A DNA stretch of 64,000 bases. It comes from Nonomuraea rhodomycinica. GTDB lineage: Bacteria; Actinomycetota; Actinomycetes; Streptosporangiales; Streptosporangiaceae. Where the stretch lies: contig NZ_JABWGO010000006.1 of the NCBI RefSeq assembly GCF_013363995.1, positions 227,481 through 291,480 on the forward strand. Direction: 5' to 3'. Under the pieces are notes generated by a model. It did no database searches. It had not been told where the DNA came from and saw nothing but the letters and a program-made list of their open reading frames with translations. Positions within the stretch are counted from its first letter, which is position 1. Every line of letters begins with the position of its first letter. Made by a program: the position numbers and the translations under genes. Positions 49,121 through 57,397 of the stretch are shown in pieces.

Positions 49121-49840
49121 ATGACCGCGCCCCGGATACTCGCCGTCGACGACGACGCGGCGATCCTCCGCTCCCTGCGCCGCGGGCTGCGGCTGGAGGG
49201 CTTCGACGTGACGACCGCCGCATCCGGGCGGCAGGCCCTCGAACTGGCCGGCGACGCGCCTCCGGACGCGGTCGTGCTGGACGTGTCGATGCCTGGCCTG
49301 TCCGGGATCGAGGTGTGCTCGCGGCTGCGCGGCCGCGCTTCGGACGTGCCCGTGCTGATGCTCTCGGCCATGGACGAGGTCGCCGACCGGGTGGCCGGGC
49401 TGGCCGCGGGCGCGGACGACTACGTGGTCAAGCCGTTCGCGCTGGAGGAGCTGGTGTTGCGGCTGCGCGCGCTGCTGCGCAGGGCCGGGCGCGCTCCCGG
49501 CCCGACGATCCGGGTGGGCCCGCTGACGATCGCCCCGGCCGCTCGCCGGGTCGCCCTCGACGGCCGCGCGGTCGAGCTGACGCGGCGCGAGTTCGACCTG
49601 CTGGAGACCCTGGCGAGGAACGCCGGCATCGTGCTGTCCCGGCAGGTGCTGCTGGAACGGGTCTGGGGCTACGACTTCGAGGTGACCGGCAACGCCGTCG
49701 ACACCTTCATCGGCTACCTGCGTCGCAAGCTGGAGGCCGGCGGCGGGCCCCGGATGGTGCACACGGTCCGCGGGGTCGGGTTCGTGTTACGGGCACCGCT
49801 CCCGTCGGCATCCGCGTCGGCATCCGTGTCGGCGCCGTGA
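49121..49840 (+). CDS. OmpR/PhoB-type response regulator
   Basis: 239 residues, AAGGAG before the ATG. Receiver domain with acidic pocket AVDDDAA, phospho-acceptor Asp in AVVLDVSMPGLSG and Lys in YVVKPFALEEL; then a winged-helix DNA-binding domain (VELTRREFDLLETLARNAGI, VDTFIGYLRRKLEAGG, VHTVRGVGFVLR). The tail is a Ser-Ala repeat. Its stop overlaps the GTG of the sensor kinase. The stimulus is unknown. Confidence 0.95.
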   Translation: MTAPRILAVDDDAAILRSLRRGLRLEGFDVTTAASGRQALELAGDAPPDAVVLDVSMPGLSGIEVCSRLRGRASDVPVLMLSAMDEVADRVAGLAAGADDYVVKPFALEELVLRLRALLRRAGRAPGPTIRVGPLTIAPAARRVALDGRAVELTRREFDLLETLARNAGIVLSRQVLLERVWGYDFEVTGNAVDTFIGYLRRKLEAGGGPRMVHTVRGVGFVLRAPLPSASASASVSAP

Positions 49841-51348
49841 GCCACGGGATGAGGCTGTCGACCCGGTTCGCCGTCTGCTTCGCCGTCCTGGTCCCGCTGC
49901 TGGTCCTGCTGTCCGGGCTGTTCCTGCTGCGTCTGGTGTCCGAGGACCTGTACGCCGAGCGCGACCGGCAACTCGTGGCGCGGCTGCACGCGCTCACACC
50001 GGTGGCCTCTCTGTACGCGTCACGTACCGATCCGGGCATGACGCGCGACGCGCTTGAACGGTGGCTGGCCGCGGCGGCGACCGGAGGCGGCCCGGGCGGG
50101 GTGTATCTGGAGGTCCCCGGGGCCGGGCCGCTCGCCGTGGGAGAAGTGCCCCGCGGGCCGTACCCGGCGGGTGTGGCCGGGCGGCCCGCCGATCTCGTGC
50201 GGGACAAGCGGCGGTGGCGGTTCGTGCGGGCGGACCTCGGGCAGGGCGGACCGGCCCGGCTGTGGCTGTTCGAGCCGGCGGCGCACGTGAACGGGCAACG
50301 CTGGCAGCTCGCCCGGCGTGTGGTGCTGTCCACGCTGGTCGCGGCCGGGGTGGGCGTGGCGGCGGGCCTGGCTCTCGGGCGGCTCGCCGTACGGCCGGTG
50401 TCGCTGCTGCACCGGCAGACGCGGGCGATCGACCTGCCGTCGCGCGCGGCGGCCCGGCTGACCGCCACCTCGGGAGCCGTCGAGGTGGACGAGCTGGCCG
50501 GGCTGGTCAACGACCTGCTGGACCGGCGCGACGCGGCGGTGGCGCGTACGGGGGAGGCGCTGGAGACGGCGCGCGCCTTCGCCGCCACGGCCGCGCACGA
50601 GCTGCGCACGCCGTTGACCAGCATGGGCGCCAACCTGAGCCTGCTCGACCATCCGGGCCTGGACCCGGCGGAGCGGACGGAGACCGTCGCGGACCTGACC
50701 GCCGAACACGCCCGGATCCTGCGGCTGATCACCATGCTGAGCGGGCTGGCCCGCGGGGAGCTGCTCGACCGGGCGGCCTTCGCCGAGGTCGACCTGGCCG
50801 AGGTCGTCAGCACGTCGATCGAGGACGCCCGCCGCCGCCACCCGCACGCCACGATCCGCGCCTCGGTCCCGGAGAGCCTGCCCGTACGCGGATGGGCGGA
50901 CGGACTGCAGATGATCGTGGACAATCTGCTGGACAACGCCGCGATCCACGGCAACGGCGATCAGGGCCGGGCCGTGGTCACCGTGGAGCTGTCCGCGCGC
51001 GGTGACGCGGCCGTCCTTTCCGTGCGGGACGCCGGCCCCGGCATCTCGCCCGCCGACCGGGAGACGGTCTTCGCGCGCTTCCACCGCCGCACCGGCAGTC
51101 CCGGCTCCGGGCTCGGGCTCACCCTCGTCCGCCAGCAGGCGACGCTGCACGGCGGCGACGTCGTCGTGGCCGACCAGGCCGACCAGGGCGGTCAGGGCGA
51201 CCAGCGCGGTCAGGGCGACCAGCGCGGTCAGGGCGACCAGGGCGGTCAGGACGGCCAGGGCGGTCACGACGTCGGCACGCGGATCGAGGTGCGGCTGCCG
51301 GTGGCGGGCGGCCCGCCGCAGCGGCCCGATCCCGGCTCCTGGCTCTAG
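49837..51348 (+). CDS. Sensor histidine kinase with in-frame repeat in its ATPase domain
   Basis: 503 residues from the GTG overlapping the regulator stop; ATG 49849 is an alternative. Two membrane spans (CFAVLVPLLVLLSGLFLLRL and VVLSTLVAAGVGVAAGLALG) flank an external sensor of about 125 residues. HAMP, then HisKA with phospho-His in FAATAAHELRTPLTSMGANL, and HATPase boxes N (IVDNLLDNAAIHG), G1 (VRDAGPGISPADRE) and G2 (GSGLGLTLVRQQA). A Gln/Gly/Asp repeat interrupts the last beta hairpin just before TRIEVRLP. Confidence 0.93.
   Translation: MSHGMRLSTRFAVCFAVLVPLLVLLSGLFLLRLVSEDLYAERDRQLVARLHALTPVASLYASRTDPGMTRDALERWLAAAATGGGPGGVYLEVPGAGPLAVGEVPRGPYPAGVAGRPADLVRDKRRWRFVRADLGQGGPARLWLFEPAAHVNGQRWQLARRVVLSTLVAAGVGVAAGLALGRLAVRPVSLLHRQTRAIDLPSRAAARLTATSGAVEVDELAGLVNDLLDRRDAAVARTGEALETARAFAATAAHELRTPLTSMGANLSLLDHPGLDPAERTETVADLTAEHARILRLITMLSGLARGELLDRAAFAEVDLAEVVSTSIEDARRRHPHATIRASVPESLPVRGWADGLQMIVDNLLDNAAIHGNGDQGRAVVTVELSARGDAAVLSVRDAGPGISPADRETVFARFHRRTGSPGSGLGLTLVRQQATLHGGDVVVADQADQGGQGDQRGQGDQRGQGDQGGQDGQGGHDVGTRIEVRLPVAGGPPQRPDPGSWL
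51181..51270 (+). repeat. Five tandem 18-bp repeats within the kinase gene
   Basis: Units GACCAGSGCGGTCAGGGC start at 51181, 51199, 51217, 51235 and 51253; units 2 and 3 are identical, the last two diverge. They encode six-residue DQ(G/R)GQG repeats, so copy-number change preserves the frame. Confidence 0.85.
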
Positions 51349-51379
51349 CCCCGCCGCGCCCCCGCCCTGGAACCCGCTC

Positions 51380-52150
51380 TCACCTGTCGCGAGCGAGGAA
51401 GCGCCGCAGGCCGGCGGCGACGCCCTCCGTGGGCACGGTCACCGCGAACCAGGACGCCTCGACGGCGAGGCCCTCGTCGATCGGCACGTTGATCCCGCGG
51501 GTCACCGCGGCCAGGCACGCCGTCACGGCCGGGGCAGAGTGGCGGATGACGCGCGCCGCCAGGTCGTGCGCCTCGTCGAGCAGGTCCTCTCCCGGGACCA
51601 CCCTGTTCACCAGGCCGAGGTCCATGGCGCGCCGCGCGTCGATGGGGTCACCGGTGAGGATCATCTCCAGCGCGCGCTTACGGCCGACGAGCCGCGGCAG
51701 CCGCTGCGAGCCCCCGAAGGGAGGCGGGAAGCCGAGCGTGATCTCCGGCTTGGCGAAGGTGGCGTGGGCGGCCGCGACGGCGAGCGGCGCCGCTTCGGTG
51801 ATCTCGCAGCCGCCGCCGTAGGCGAGGCCGTTGACGGCGACGACGACGGGTTTGGGGAAGGTCTCGATCCGGCGGGTGAGCCCCTGCCCCCTCCGTACGA
51901 CGTCCCGCAGAGCCCGGTCGACGCCTCCGGCGATGCTCTCGGCGAGATCGCCGATGTCGGCGCCCGCGCTGAAGGCGCGCCGTCCGGCACCCGTGAGGAC
52001 GACGGCCCGGACCGCCTCGTCGGTCTCCACCCTGGCGAGCACGGCCATCAGCTCGTCGATGGTGGCGTAGTCCAGGGCGTTGAGCTTGGCCGGGCGGTCG
52101 ATGGTGATCGTCGTCACGGCGTCCCGGTGCGAGCACGTGATGGTGGTCAT
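51380..52150 (-). CDS. Enoyl-CoA hydratase/isomerase family protein
   Basis: 256 residues. Crotonase fold: ITIDRPAKLNALDYATIDEL, oxyanion-hole segments AFSAGADIGDLAES and NGLAYGGGCEITEAAPLAVA, and FAKPEITLGFPPPFGGSQRL with a catalytic Glu candidate. It hydrates or isomerises an acyl-CoA. Its ATG overlaps the stop of the SCO6745-family gene, forming a two-gene operon divergent from a MocR regulator. Confidence 0.92.
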   Translation of the reverse strand: MTTITCSHRDAVTTITIDRPAKLNALDYATIDELMAVLARVETDEAVRAVVLTGAGRRAFSAGADIGDLAESIAGGVDRALRDVVRRGQGLTRRIETFPKPVVVAVNGLAYGGGCEITEAAPLAVAAAHATFAKPEITLGFPPPFGGSQRLPRLVGRKRALEMILTGDPIDARRAMDLGLVNRVVPGEDLLDEAHDLAARVIRHSAPAVTACLAAVTRGINVPIDEGLAVEASWFAVTVPTEGVAAGLRRFLARDR

Positions 52151-53007
52151 GGGCGGGGCGCTCCGATCGGGTTGGGCACCGGGATGACGTTCGTGTCGAC
52201 GAGATGCCGGCTGATCGGCGCGGCGAGCCGGATCGCCTCCTCGACGCCGGTCTCGCCGAGGGTGACGACCGGACCGGCGGCGAGCCGGTCGGTGGCGTTC
52301 TCGATCTCGCGCCGCAGCACCCCGCCGGTCCTGGTGAGCCGGGAGTGCCGGTCGAGCAGGCCGCGGGCCACCAGCCTGCGTCGCGCCTCCTCCCACTCGG
52401 CGTCGATCCAGCCGCGGCTCCGCTGGATGAGCTCCCTGGAGACGTTGCCGGTCGCCACATGGGTGAGGGACGCTTCGAGTCCGGTGAGCCCGCCGTGGAC
52501 GACGGCGACGACATGGCCGTCGCCGCGATGCTCGCGCAGGATCGTGGTGGCGAGCCAGAGCCGCCCGGCCACGTCGGCCGGGCGGGGCACCCGGGACCAG
52601 GCGGCGGCCAGCGCCCGCCCCTCGTAGGCGCACCCTTCGGCCGCCCGTTCGAGCAGGTCGACGAGGCGTCGCAGGGAGCCGGACGCGGTGGGCGGGAGGA
52701 CCCGGCCGAGCGCCGTCCGCACCGCCGCGAGCCGGCTGTCGAGCACCTTCGCCGGGTCGGCGCTCTGCCACGCCGCGGGCAGCGCGCGGGCCACCTTCGC
52801 CGGTGCGAACGCGAAGAACAGCGCGGCCCCGGCGGCCTCGCCGACCGGCCCGACCGGGGCGGCCCGGCCCGCGAAGTAGCCCGTCCACCAGCCGGTGAGC
52901 CCGACCGTCTCGGCGGCCTGCGCCGGTTCGGGGGTGAAGTAGGCGACGGCGTGGATGGGCTCGATCGCCTCCCAGAACCGCCGGGCCAGCGTGGGGCTCG
53001 GATCCAT
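52147..53007 (-). CDS. SCO6745 family protein
   Basis: 286 residues. LARRFWEAIEPIHAVAYFTP, GWWTGYFAGRAAPVGPVGEA and the C-terminal ARRRLVARGLLDRHSRLTRT and IENATDRLAAGP blocks match the actinobacterial SCO6745 (SalK-like) family, which contains a winged-helix-like C-terminus and has no established activity. It is co-transcribed and translationally coupled with the crotonase gene, so an acyl-CoA-related role is a guess. Confidence 0.85.
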   Translation of the reverse strand: MDPSPTLARRFWEAIEPIHAVAYFTPEPAQAAETVGLTGWWTGYFAGRAAPVGPVGEAAGAALFFAFAPAKVARALPAAWQSADPAKVLDSRLAAVRTALGRVLPPTASGSLRRLVDLLERAAEGCAYEGRALAAAWSRVPRPADVAGRLWLATTILREHRGDGHVVAVVHGGLTGLEASLTHVATGNVSRELIQRSRGWIDAEWEEARRRLVARGLLDRHSRLTRTGGVLRREIENATDRLAAGPVVTLGETGVEEAIRLAAPISRHLVDTNVIPVPNPIGAPRP

Positions 53008-53071
53008 GACGTCTCCCTGGGTCGAGAATGCCGACGGCAAGCATGTCCGTTGCCGAACGCACGAGACAGTG

Positions 53072-53081
53072 CCAATTTTGG
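53072..53081. promoter_or_regulatory. MocR operator candidate
   Basis: CCAA-TT-TTGG dyad four bases before the MocR start, in the only A+T-rich patch between the divergent genes. Confidence 0.4.
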
Positions 53082-53084
53082 GAA

Positions 53085-54518
53085 ATGGACCATGATCTGG
53101 GGTGGTGGGTGCGCATCGCCCTTGACGGGTGGCGGCGCCGTAGCGGGCCTCACTATCGGCGGATCGCGGAGGGGATCGCCGACGCGATGGAGCGGAGGCT
53201 GGTGGCCGCGGAGGAGCGGCTGCCGGCCGAGCGGACGCTGGCGGACGCGCTCGGGGTCAGCCGTGGCACGCTCGTCCGCGCGTACGGCGAGCTCGCGGAC
53301 GCGGGCTGGGTGGAACGCCGTCAGGGCGCCGGCACCTTCGTCCGCCCGCGTCCCCTCTCCGCGCACGCGCCGGTGGAGAGCGCGGCGTCCGCGCTGCTGC
53401 GTCGCCGGCTGGCCCAGGACGGCTCCGCCGGCTCCAAGGAGATCATCGATCTGTCCCTGTCGGTGCCCGCGGGCGTCGATCACCTGCCGCCCTTCGACGG
53501 CGGCATCCCGCCGCGGGAGCTGCGCGGCCACGGGCTGCACCCGGCCGGGCTGCCCGCGCTGCGTGCCGCGCTCGCCACGCACCTCACGGCGCGACTGCGC
53601 CTGCCGACCACGCCGGATCAGCTGATCGTGACCTCCGGTGCCCGGCACGCGCTGTCGCTGGTGCTCGCCGCGCTGGACTCTCCAGCGCGTTCCGTGATCA
53701 CGGGCTGCCCGACCCATCCGGGGCTCGCGTCGGCCGTCCGGGGAGAGCGCCCGATCGCGGTGCCGGTGGACGCGTTCGGGATCGACGCGCAGGCCGTACG
53801 GCGCCTGGCCGTCCGCACGCCGGTGGTCTACGTGGACTCCGCGGCCCACGACCCCACCGGCGCGGTCCTCAGCGCCTCACGCCGCGACTCGCTGCTCGCC
53901 CTGGTACGGCGAGGCGGCGCGCTGCTCGTGGAGGACCTGGCCCAGGCGGGGCTGGACCTGGAGCGGGAAGGACAGCCGGTGATCCCGCTGGCGGCACGCG
54001 ACGACTCCGTGATCGCCCTCGGATCCCTGTCGAAGATGTTCTGGGCAGGGCTGCGGGTCGGCTGGATCCGAGCACCCGAGTGGTTGCGCGACGTCCTGCT
54101 GCTGCTGGCTTCCGCGAGTGATCTGGCCCCGGGCGTGCCGGCCCAGCTCATCGCCGCCCGCCTGCTCGGGGCGGCCGGCGCGACCTGGCAGGACGAGCTG
54201 CGCCGCTCCCTGCGTGACCGGCGTGATCTGCTGCTGGGGCTGCTGAGGCGGCAACTGCCCGCCTGGCGGCCGGAGGTCCCGCGGGCCGGGCTGTCGGCCT
54301 GGGTCTCCCTGCCGGTCACCGAGAGCGAGACCTTCGCCCACCTGGCGGCCCGCTACGGCGTCATCGTCGCCCCGGGAGCCGCTGCCTGCGTGGACGGCAG
54401 GCACCACCACGGAGTCCGGCTCTCCTTCGCCGAGTCCCCGCGGACGCTGGAGTCCGCGGTCGACCGGCTCGTCGCCGCGTGGGAGGAGCACTCCCGCCGG
54501 CTTGCCGTCGGGCGATGA
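53085..54518 (+). CDS. MocR/PdxR-type GntR regulator with aminotransferase domain
   Basis: 477 residues. GntR winged HTH (LPAERTLADALGVSRGTLVR, YGELADAGWVERRQGAGTFV) followed by a class I aminotransferase fold with the PLP lysine in ALGSLSKMFWAGLRVGWIRA and Asn/Asp replacements: the usual NPxxP-type turn reads AAHDPTGAVL. MocR proteins use PLP or amino-acid adducts as effectors and often control the divergent gene, here SCO6745/crotonase. ATG 53085 is chosen; the longer frame overlaps the other gene's promoter. Confidence 0.92.
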   Translation: MDHDLGWWVRIALDGWRRRSGPHYRRIAEGIADAMERRLVAAEERLPAERTLADALGVSRGTLVRAYGELADAGWVERRQGAGTFVRPRPLSAHAPVESAASALLRRRLAQDGSAGSKEIIDLSLSVPAGVDHLPPFDGGIPPRELRGHGLHPAGLPALRAALATHLTARLRLPTTPDQLIVTSGARHALSLVLAALDSPARSVITGCPTHPGLASAVRGERPIAVPVDAFGIDAQAVRRLAVRTPVVYVDSAAHDPTGAVLSASRRDSLLALVRRGGALLVEDLAQAGLDLEREGQPVIPLAARDDSVIALGSLSKMFWAGLRVGWIRAPEWLRDVLLLLASASDLAPGVPAQLIAARLLGAAGATWQDELRRSLRDRRDLLLGLLRRQLPAWRPEVPRAGLSAWVSLPVTESETFAHLAARYGVIVAPGAAACVDGRHHHGVRLSFAESPRTLESAVDRLVAAWEEHSRRLAVGR

Positions 54519-54558
54519 CCTGGTCAGGACGGTGAGCCGTCAAGATACGATCTGCGCC

Positions 54559-55188
54559 GTGACGGAGCAATCCCCCGCAATTAGTACATCTCGCCTGGAA
54601 GCGTTCAGTGACGGCGTCTTCGCCATCGCCATCACCCTGCTGGTCATCGAGATCCATCTGCCCGAGGGCTGGGAGCACGACCTGCGGGGCGCTCTGGTCG
54701 GCCTGTGGCCGTCGTACGTGGCCTACGCCATCACGTTCCTGCTGGTGGGCATGGTGTGGATGAACCACCACCGGATGTTCCACTTCATCCGCAGAACCGA
54801 CGGCATGCTGCTCGGGCTCAACGTGCTGCTGCTGATGGACGTGGCCTTCCTGCCGTTCCCCACGCATGTGCTGGCGGAGGCGCTGCACAGCGGCGACGGC
54901 GGGGCACAGCGGGTGGCAGCCGTCTTCTACGGGCTCGTGCTGGTGGTCGGCGGGATCTTCTACAACGCCGTGTGGTGGTACGCCTCGCTCGGCCACCGTC
55001 ACCTGGGCCCGCACATCACCCCGCAGGAGGCGCGCGCCCTGCGCCTGCGCTGGGGCATGGGCCCGGTCTCCTACCTGGTGCCGACCGTGATCGGCGCCTT
55101 CAGCGCGGTGGCCGCGCTCTGCTGCTACGTGTTCCTGATGATCTTCTTCTTCTTCGACATGCGGCCGAGAAGACGCCAGGCCGTGTGA
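54559..55188 (+). CDS. TMEM175-family (DUF1211) channel-like protein
   Basis: 209 residues from a GTG. The selectivity-filter helix RLEAFSDGVFAIAITLLVIE carries the (R/K)xxxFSD motif of TMEM175 potassium channels; six spans follow with the landmark YAITFLLVGMVWMNHHRMFH. Bacterial members are tetramers leaking K+. The GTG lies some 10 bases after TACGAT, which could be a leaderless-promoter -10. Confidence 0.9.
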   Translation: MTEQSPAISTSRLEAFSDGVFAIAITLLVIEIHLPEGWEHDLRGALVGLWPSYVAYAITFLLVGMVWMNHHRMFHFIRRTDGMLLGLNVLLLMDVAFLPFPTHVLAEALHSGDGGAQRVAAVFYGLVLVVGGIFYNAVWWYASLGHRHLGPHITPQEARALRLRWGMGPVSYLVPTVIGAFSAVAALCCYVFLMIFFFFDMRPRRRQAV

Positions 55189-55437
55189 CGTCGTTCCACG
55201 GCGGGGCGCCCTTCAGCAATTGAGGGTGGCGGTGGTCCGGGGGCGGCCCGAGGCGGGGGTCCAGGGCCACGGCGAACGTGCGCCCGTCGGTCACCCGGAT
55301 CTCCACCGAACTCGGCCGCGAGGCCGCCCGCGCAGAGCGAGGCGACCAGCAGCGCGAGCGAGCGAGCGGGCATCGCGGATCCCATCGGTGAGGCGTCATC
55401 AAGATCATGACAGCACGGCGGCGGGATCGCGGCGGGT
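55189..55437. other. 249-bp gap with possible relic
   Basis: A minus-strand frame reads SVEIRVTDGRTFAVALDPRL then GPPPDHRH and looks like a decayed coding fragment, but no family is recognised. Confidence 0.25.
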
Positions 55438-56313
55438 TCAGCGGTAGGAGCCGTCGCGAAGGTCGGCGACGGCCTCGGGGTGGCGCGGCTCCCACCCCAG
55501 CCGGTCGCGCGCCGCCTGGCCGCTGACCGACTGGTCGAGCGCCAGGGCGTCGGCGAACAGCTCGCCGAGCTCCGCCCGCGCCTGCTCCAGCGGCCAGACC
55601 CGCGGCTCGCCGGCGACCCCCGCGGCCTGGCCGGCGGCGGCCGCCAGCTCCCGCACCGGGACGGCCGGCTGGCTCACGCCGTGCCACAGTGTTCCCGCCG
55701 GCGCCTGCTCCACCACCTTGGCGAAGAGCTCCGCCAGGTCGTCGACGTGCACCATCGGCCAGCGCACCGCCGGGTCCGCCACCACCGCAGGGGCGCCGTG
55801 CCTGCGCGCCAGGCCGACCAGCAGCGCGGGGATGCCGCCGCCGCGGCCGTACACGATGCCCGGACGCACCACGGTGGCGCGGACGCCGTCCTCGGCGGCG
55901 GCGAGCACCTGGCGTTCGATGCCGGGCCGGTAGCCCACGATCGCGATCGGGTCGGTCGGCGAGTCCTCATGGGCGGTCGCCGATCCGGTGGCGCCCAGCA
56001 CCCAGACGCCGCTGGTGTAGACGAACGCGCGCCCGGTGCCGCGCAGCGGGCCGGTCAGCGCCGCCACGGCCGCGGCGTCGGCGTCGGCGTCGCCGGTGGG
56101 CGTCGCCAGGTTGATCACGGCGTCGATGTCGGGCGTGACCGCCGCGGTGAGCGAGCCGGGATCGGTCAGGTCGCCGACGCGCCGCTCGTACGGGCCTTCG
56201 GGATGGGCGCCACCTGGGCGGACGAGTTCCACCACCTGGTGTCCCGCGGCCGAGAGTCTTTCGGCGACGGCCGAGCCGAGGTAGCCGCGAGCACCGACGA
56301 TCAGGATACGCAT
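55438..56313 (-). CDS. NAD(P)-dependent epimerase/dehydratase (extended SDR-like)
   Basis: 291 residues. NAD motif ILIVGARGYLGSAVAERL, and the active-site region FVYTSGVWVLG ... IVGYRPGIERQVL, in which the usual YxxxK is altered to YRPGIER. C-terminal substrate region as in atypical SDRs. Reduces or binds an unknown nucleotide-linked or small substrate. It diverges from a MarR gene whose operators cover its promoter. Confidence 0.88.
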   Translation of the reverse strand: MRILIVGARGYLGSAVAERLSAAGHQVVELVRPGGAHPEGPYERRVGDLTDPGSLTAAVTPDIDAVINLATPTGDADADAAAVAALTGPLRGTGRAFVYTSGVWVLGATGSATAHEDSPTDPIAIVGYRPGIERQVLAAAEDGVRATVVRPGIVYGRGGGIPALLVGLARRHGAPAVVADPAVRWPMVHVDDLAELFAKVVEQAPAGTLWHGVSQPAVPVRELAAAAGQAAGVAGEPRVWPLEQARAELGELFADALALDQSVSGQAARDRLGWEPRHPEAVADLRDGSYR

Positions 56314-56332
56314 GTCATCTCTCCCTCAAAAA

Positions 56333-56392
56333 TTTCGATGTCGAAACGTTAGAGCGAGAGTCCTCCACATGTCAAACATTTCGATGTCGAGA
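56333..56392. promoter_or_regulatory. Paired MarR operators
   Basis: TTTCGATGTCGAAA (perfect palindrome, 56333-56346) and TTTCGATGTCGAGA (56379-56392), 46 bp apart in the same orientation, each followed by a TTAGA -10-like element. Confidence 0.75.
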
Positions 56393-56435
56393 GATTAGAC
56401 TGCGGGGCGAAGCCGCCTCATCGGAAGGGGTCAGC

Positions 56436-56963
56436 GTGACCGACGCGATCCAGCAGGACGGAGTCGATGTGATCATCGAGGAGTGGCGGGCGGTGCGGCC
56501 CGACCTCGACAGTTCGCCCATGGCGGTCATCGGCCGCCTGTCCCGGGCGTCGCGGCTGCTCGAACGCGCGGTCAAGGAGGAGTTCGCCCGGCATGGGCTC
56601 GAGTCGTGGGAGTTCGACGTGCTGGCCACGCTGCTGCGCTCCGGTCCGCCGCACGTCCTCAGCGCCGGAGACCTGAGCGCGGCGGCCATGGTGAGCTCGG
56701 CGGCGCTGACCAACCGGGTGGACCGGCTGGTGGGCAAGGGGCTGGTCGACCGGGCGGTGGACCCCGGCCATCGGCGACGTGTGCTGATCTCCCTGACCGA
56801 CCAGGGGCTGCGCCTCGTCAACGAGGTCGTCGAGCATCACCTGGCCAACGAGCGCCGGCTCCTCGAGGACCTGCCCGCCGCCGAACGCGATCAGCTGGCC
56901 GCGCTGCTGCGCCGTCTGCTCATCTCCCTCGGCGACAACGGCCGGGGTCAGGCCGGCACCTGA
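56436..56963 (+). CDS. MarR family transcriptional regulator
   Basis: 175 residues from a GTG. Winged HTH with LSAGDLSAAAMVSSAALTNR (recognition), VDRLVGKGLVDRAVDPGHRR (wing) and RRVLISLTDQGLRLV. Dimeric repressor responsive to small ligands. Divergent from the epimerase; two palindromes between them are clear operators, one next to each start. Confidence 0.93.
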   Translation: MTDAIQQDGVDVIIEEWRAVRPDLDSSPMAVIGRLSRASRLLERAVKEEFARHGLESWEFDVLATLLRSGPPHVLSAGDLSAAAMVSSAALTNRVDRLVGKGLVDRAVDPGHRRRVLISLTDQGLRLVNEVVEHHLANERRLLEDLPAAERDQLAALLRRLLISLGDNGRGQAGT

Positions 56964-56984
56964 GACGCGGCGGGCTCGGAAGCG

Positions 56985-57314
56985 TCAGGCCGGCACCTGC
57001 TGCTCCGCCGCGGCGAGGCTCAGGACCAGGTCGAGCAGGCCCGGGAGGCGCTCGCGCAGGTCGTCGGCGCGGACCCGGATCCGCCGGTGCCGGCCGTCCG
57101 CGGTCATGCTGATCACTCCGGCCTCGCGCATGATCCGCCAGTGATTGGTGAGCGTCGACATCGGCACGTCCATGCCCTCGGCGAGCACGGCGCAGGTCGA
57201 GTCGGGGGTGGCCCAGGACCGCCGCACCAGTTCCAGGCGCACGGGATCGCTGAGCGCGTGCAGCACCGGCGCGAGCGTCAGCGACTCGCGGGCGGGCTCG
57301 GGCAGCCGTCGCAT
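56985..57314 (-). CDS. ArsR-family HTH regulator
   Basis: 109 residues. HALSDPVRLELVRRSWATPD, VLAEGMDVPMSTLTNHWRIM and GVISMTADGRHRRIRVRADD form a winged HTH of the ArsR kind, with a single Cys (STCAVL) and no metal-site pattern, so the effector is not a thiophilic metal. Divergent from an MFS drug exporter over a 19-bp dyad, hence probably its repressor. Confidence 0.9.
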   Translation of the reverse strand: MRRLPEPARESLTLAPVLHALSDPVRLELVRRSWATPDSTCAVLAEGMDVPMSTLTNHWRIMREAGVISMTADGRHRRIRVRADDLRERLPGLLDLVLSLAAAEQQVPA

Positions 57315-57338
57315 GCCTCGACGATACCATTGTTCGAC

Positions 57339-57357
57339 AGTTCGGTATTATCGAACT
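57339..57357. promoter_or_regulatory. ArsR operator overlapping promoter
   Basis: AGTTCG-GTATTAT-CGAACT, perfect 6-bp arms around an A+T-rich -10-like core; a second GTTCGA/TCGAAC arrangement (57332-57356) overlaps. Confidence 0.7.
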
Positions 57358-57397
57358 ATGTTGTGCGGCAGCATCCGCCTGACGAGAGGGAACAGCG

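Noticed and set aside
51181..51270. Regular repeats that could be mistaken for a CRISPR array
   Set aside because: Units are contiguous with no spacers and are translated in frame.
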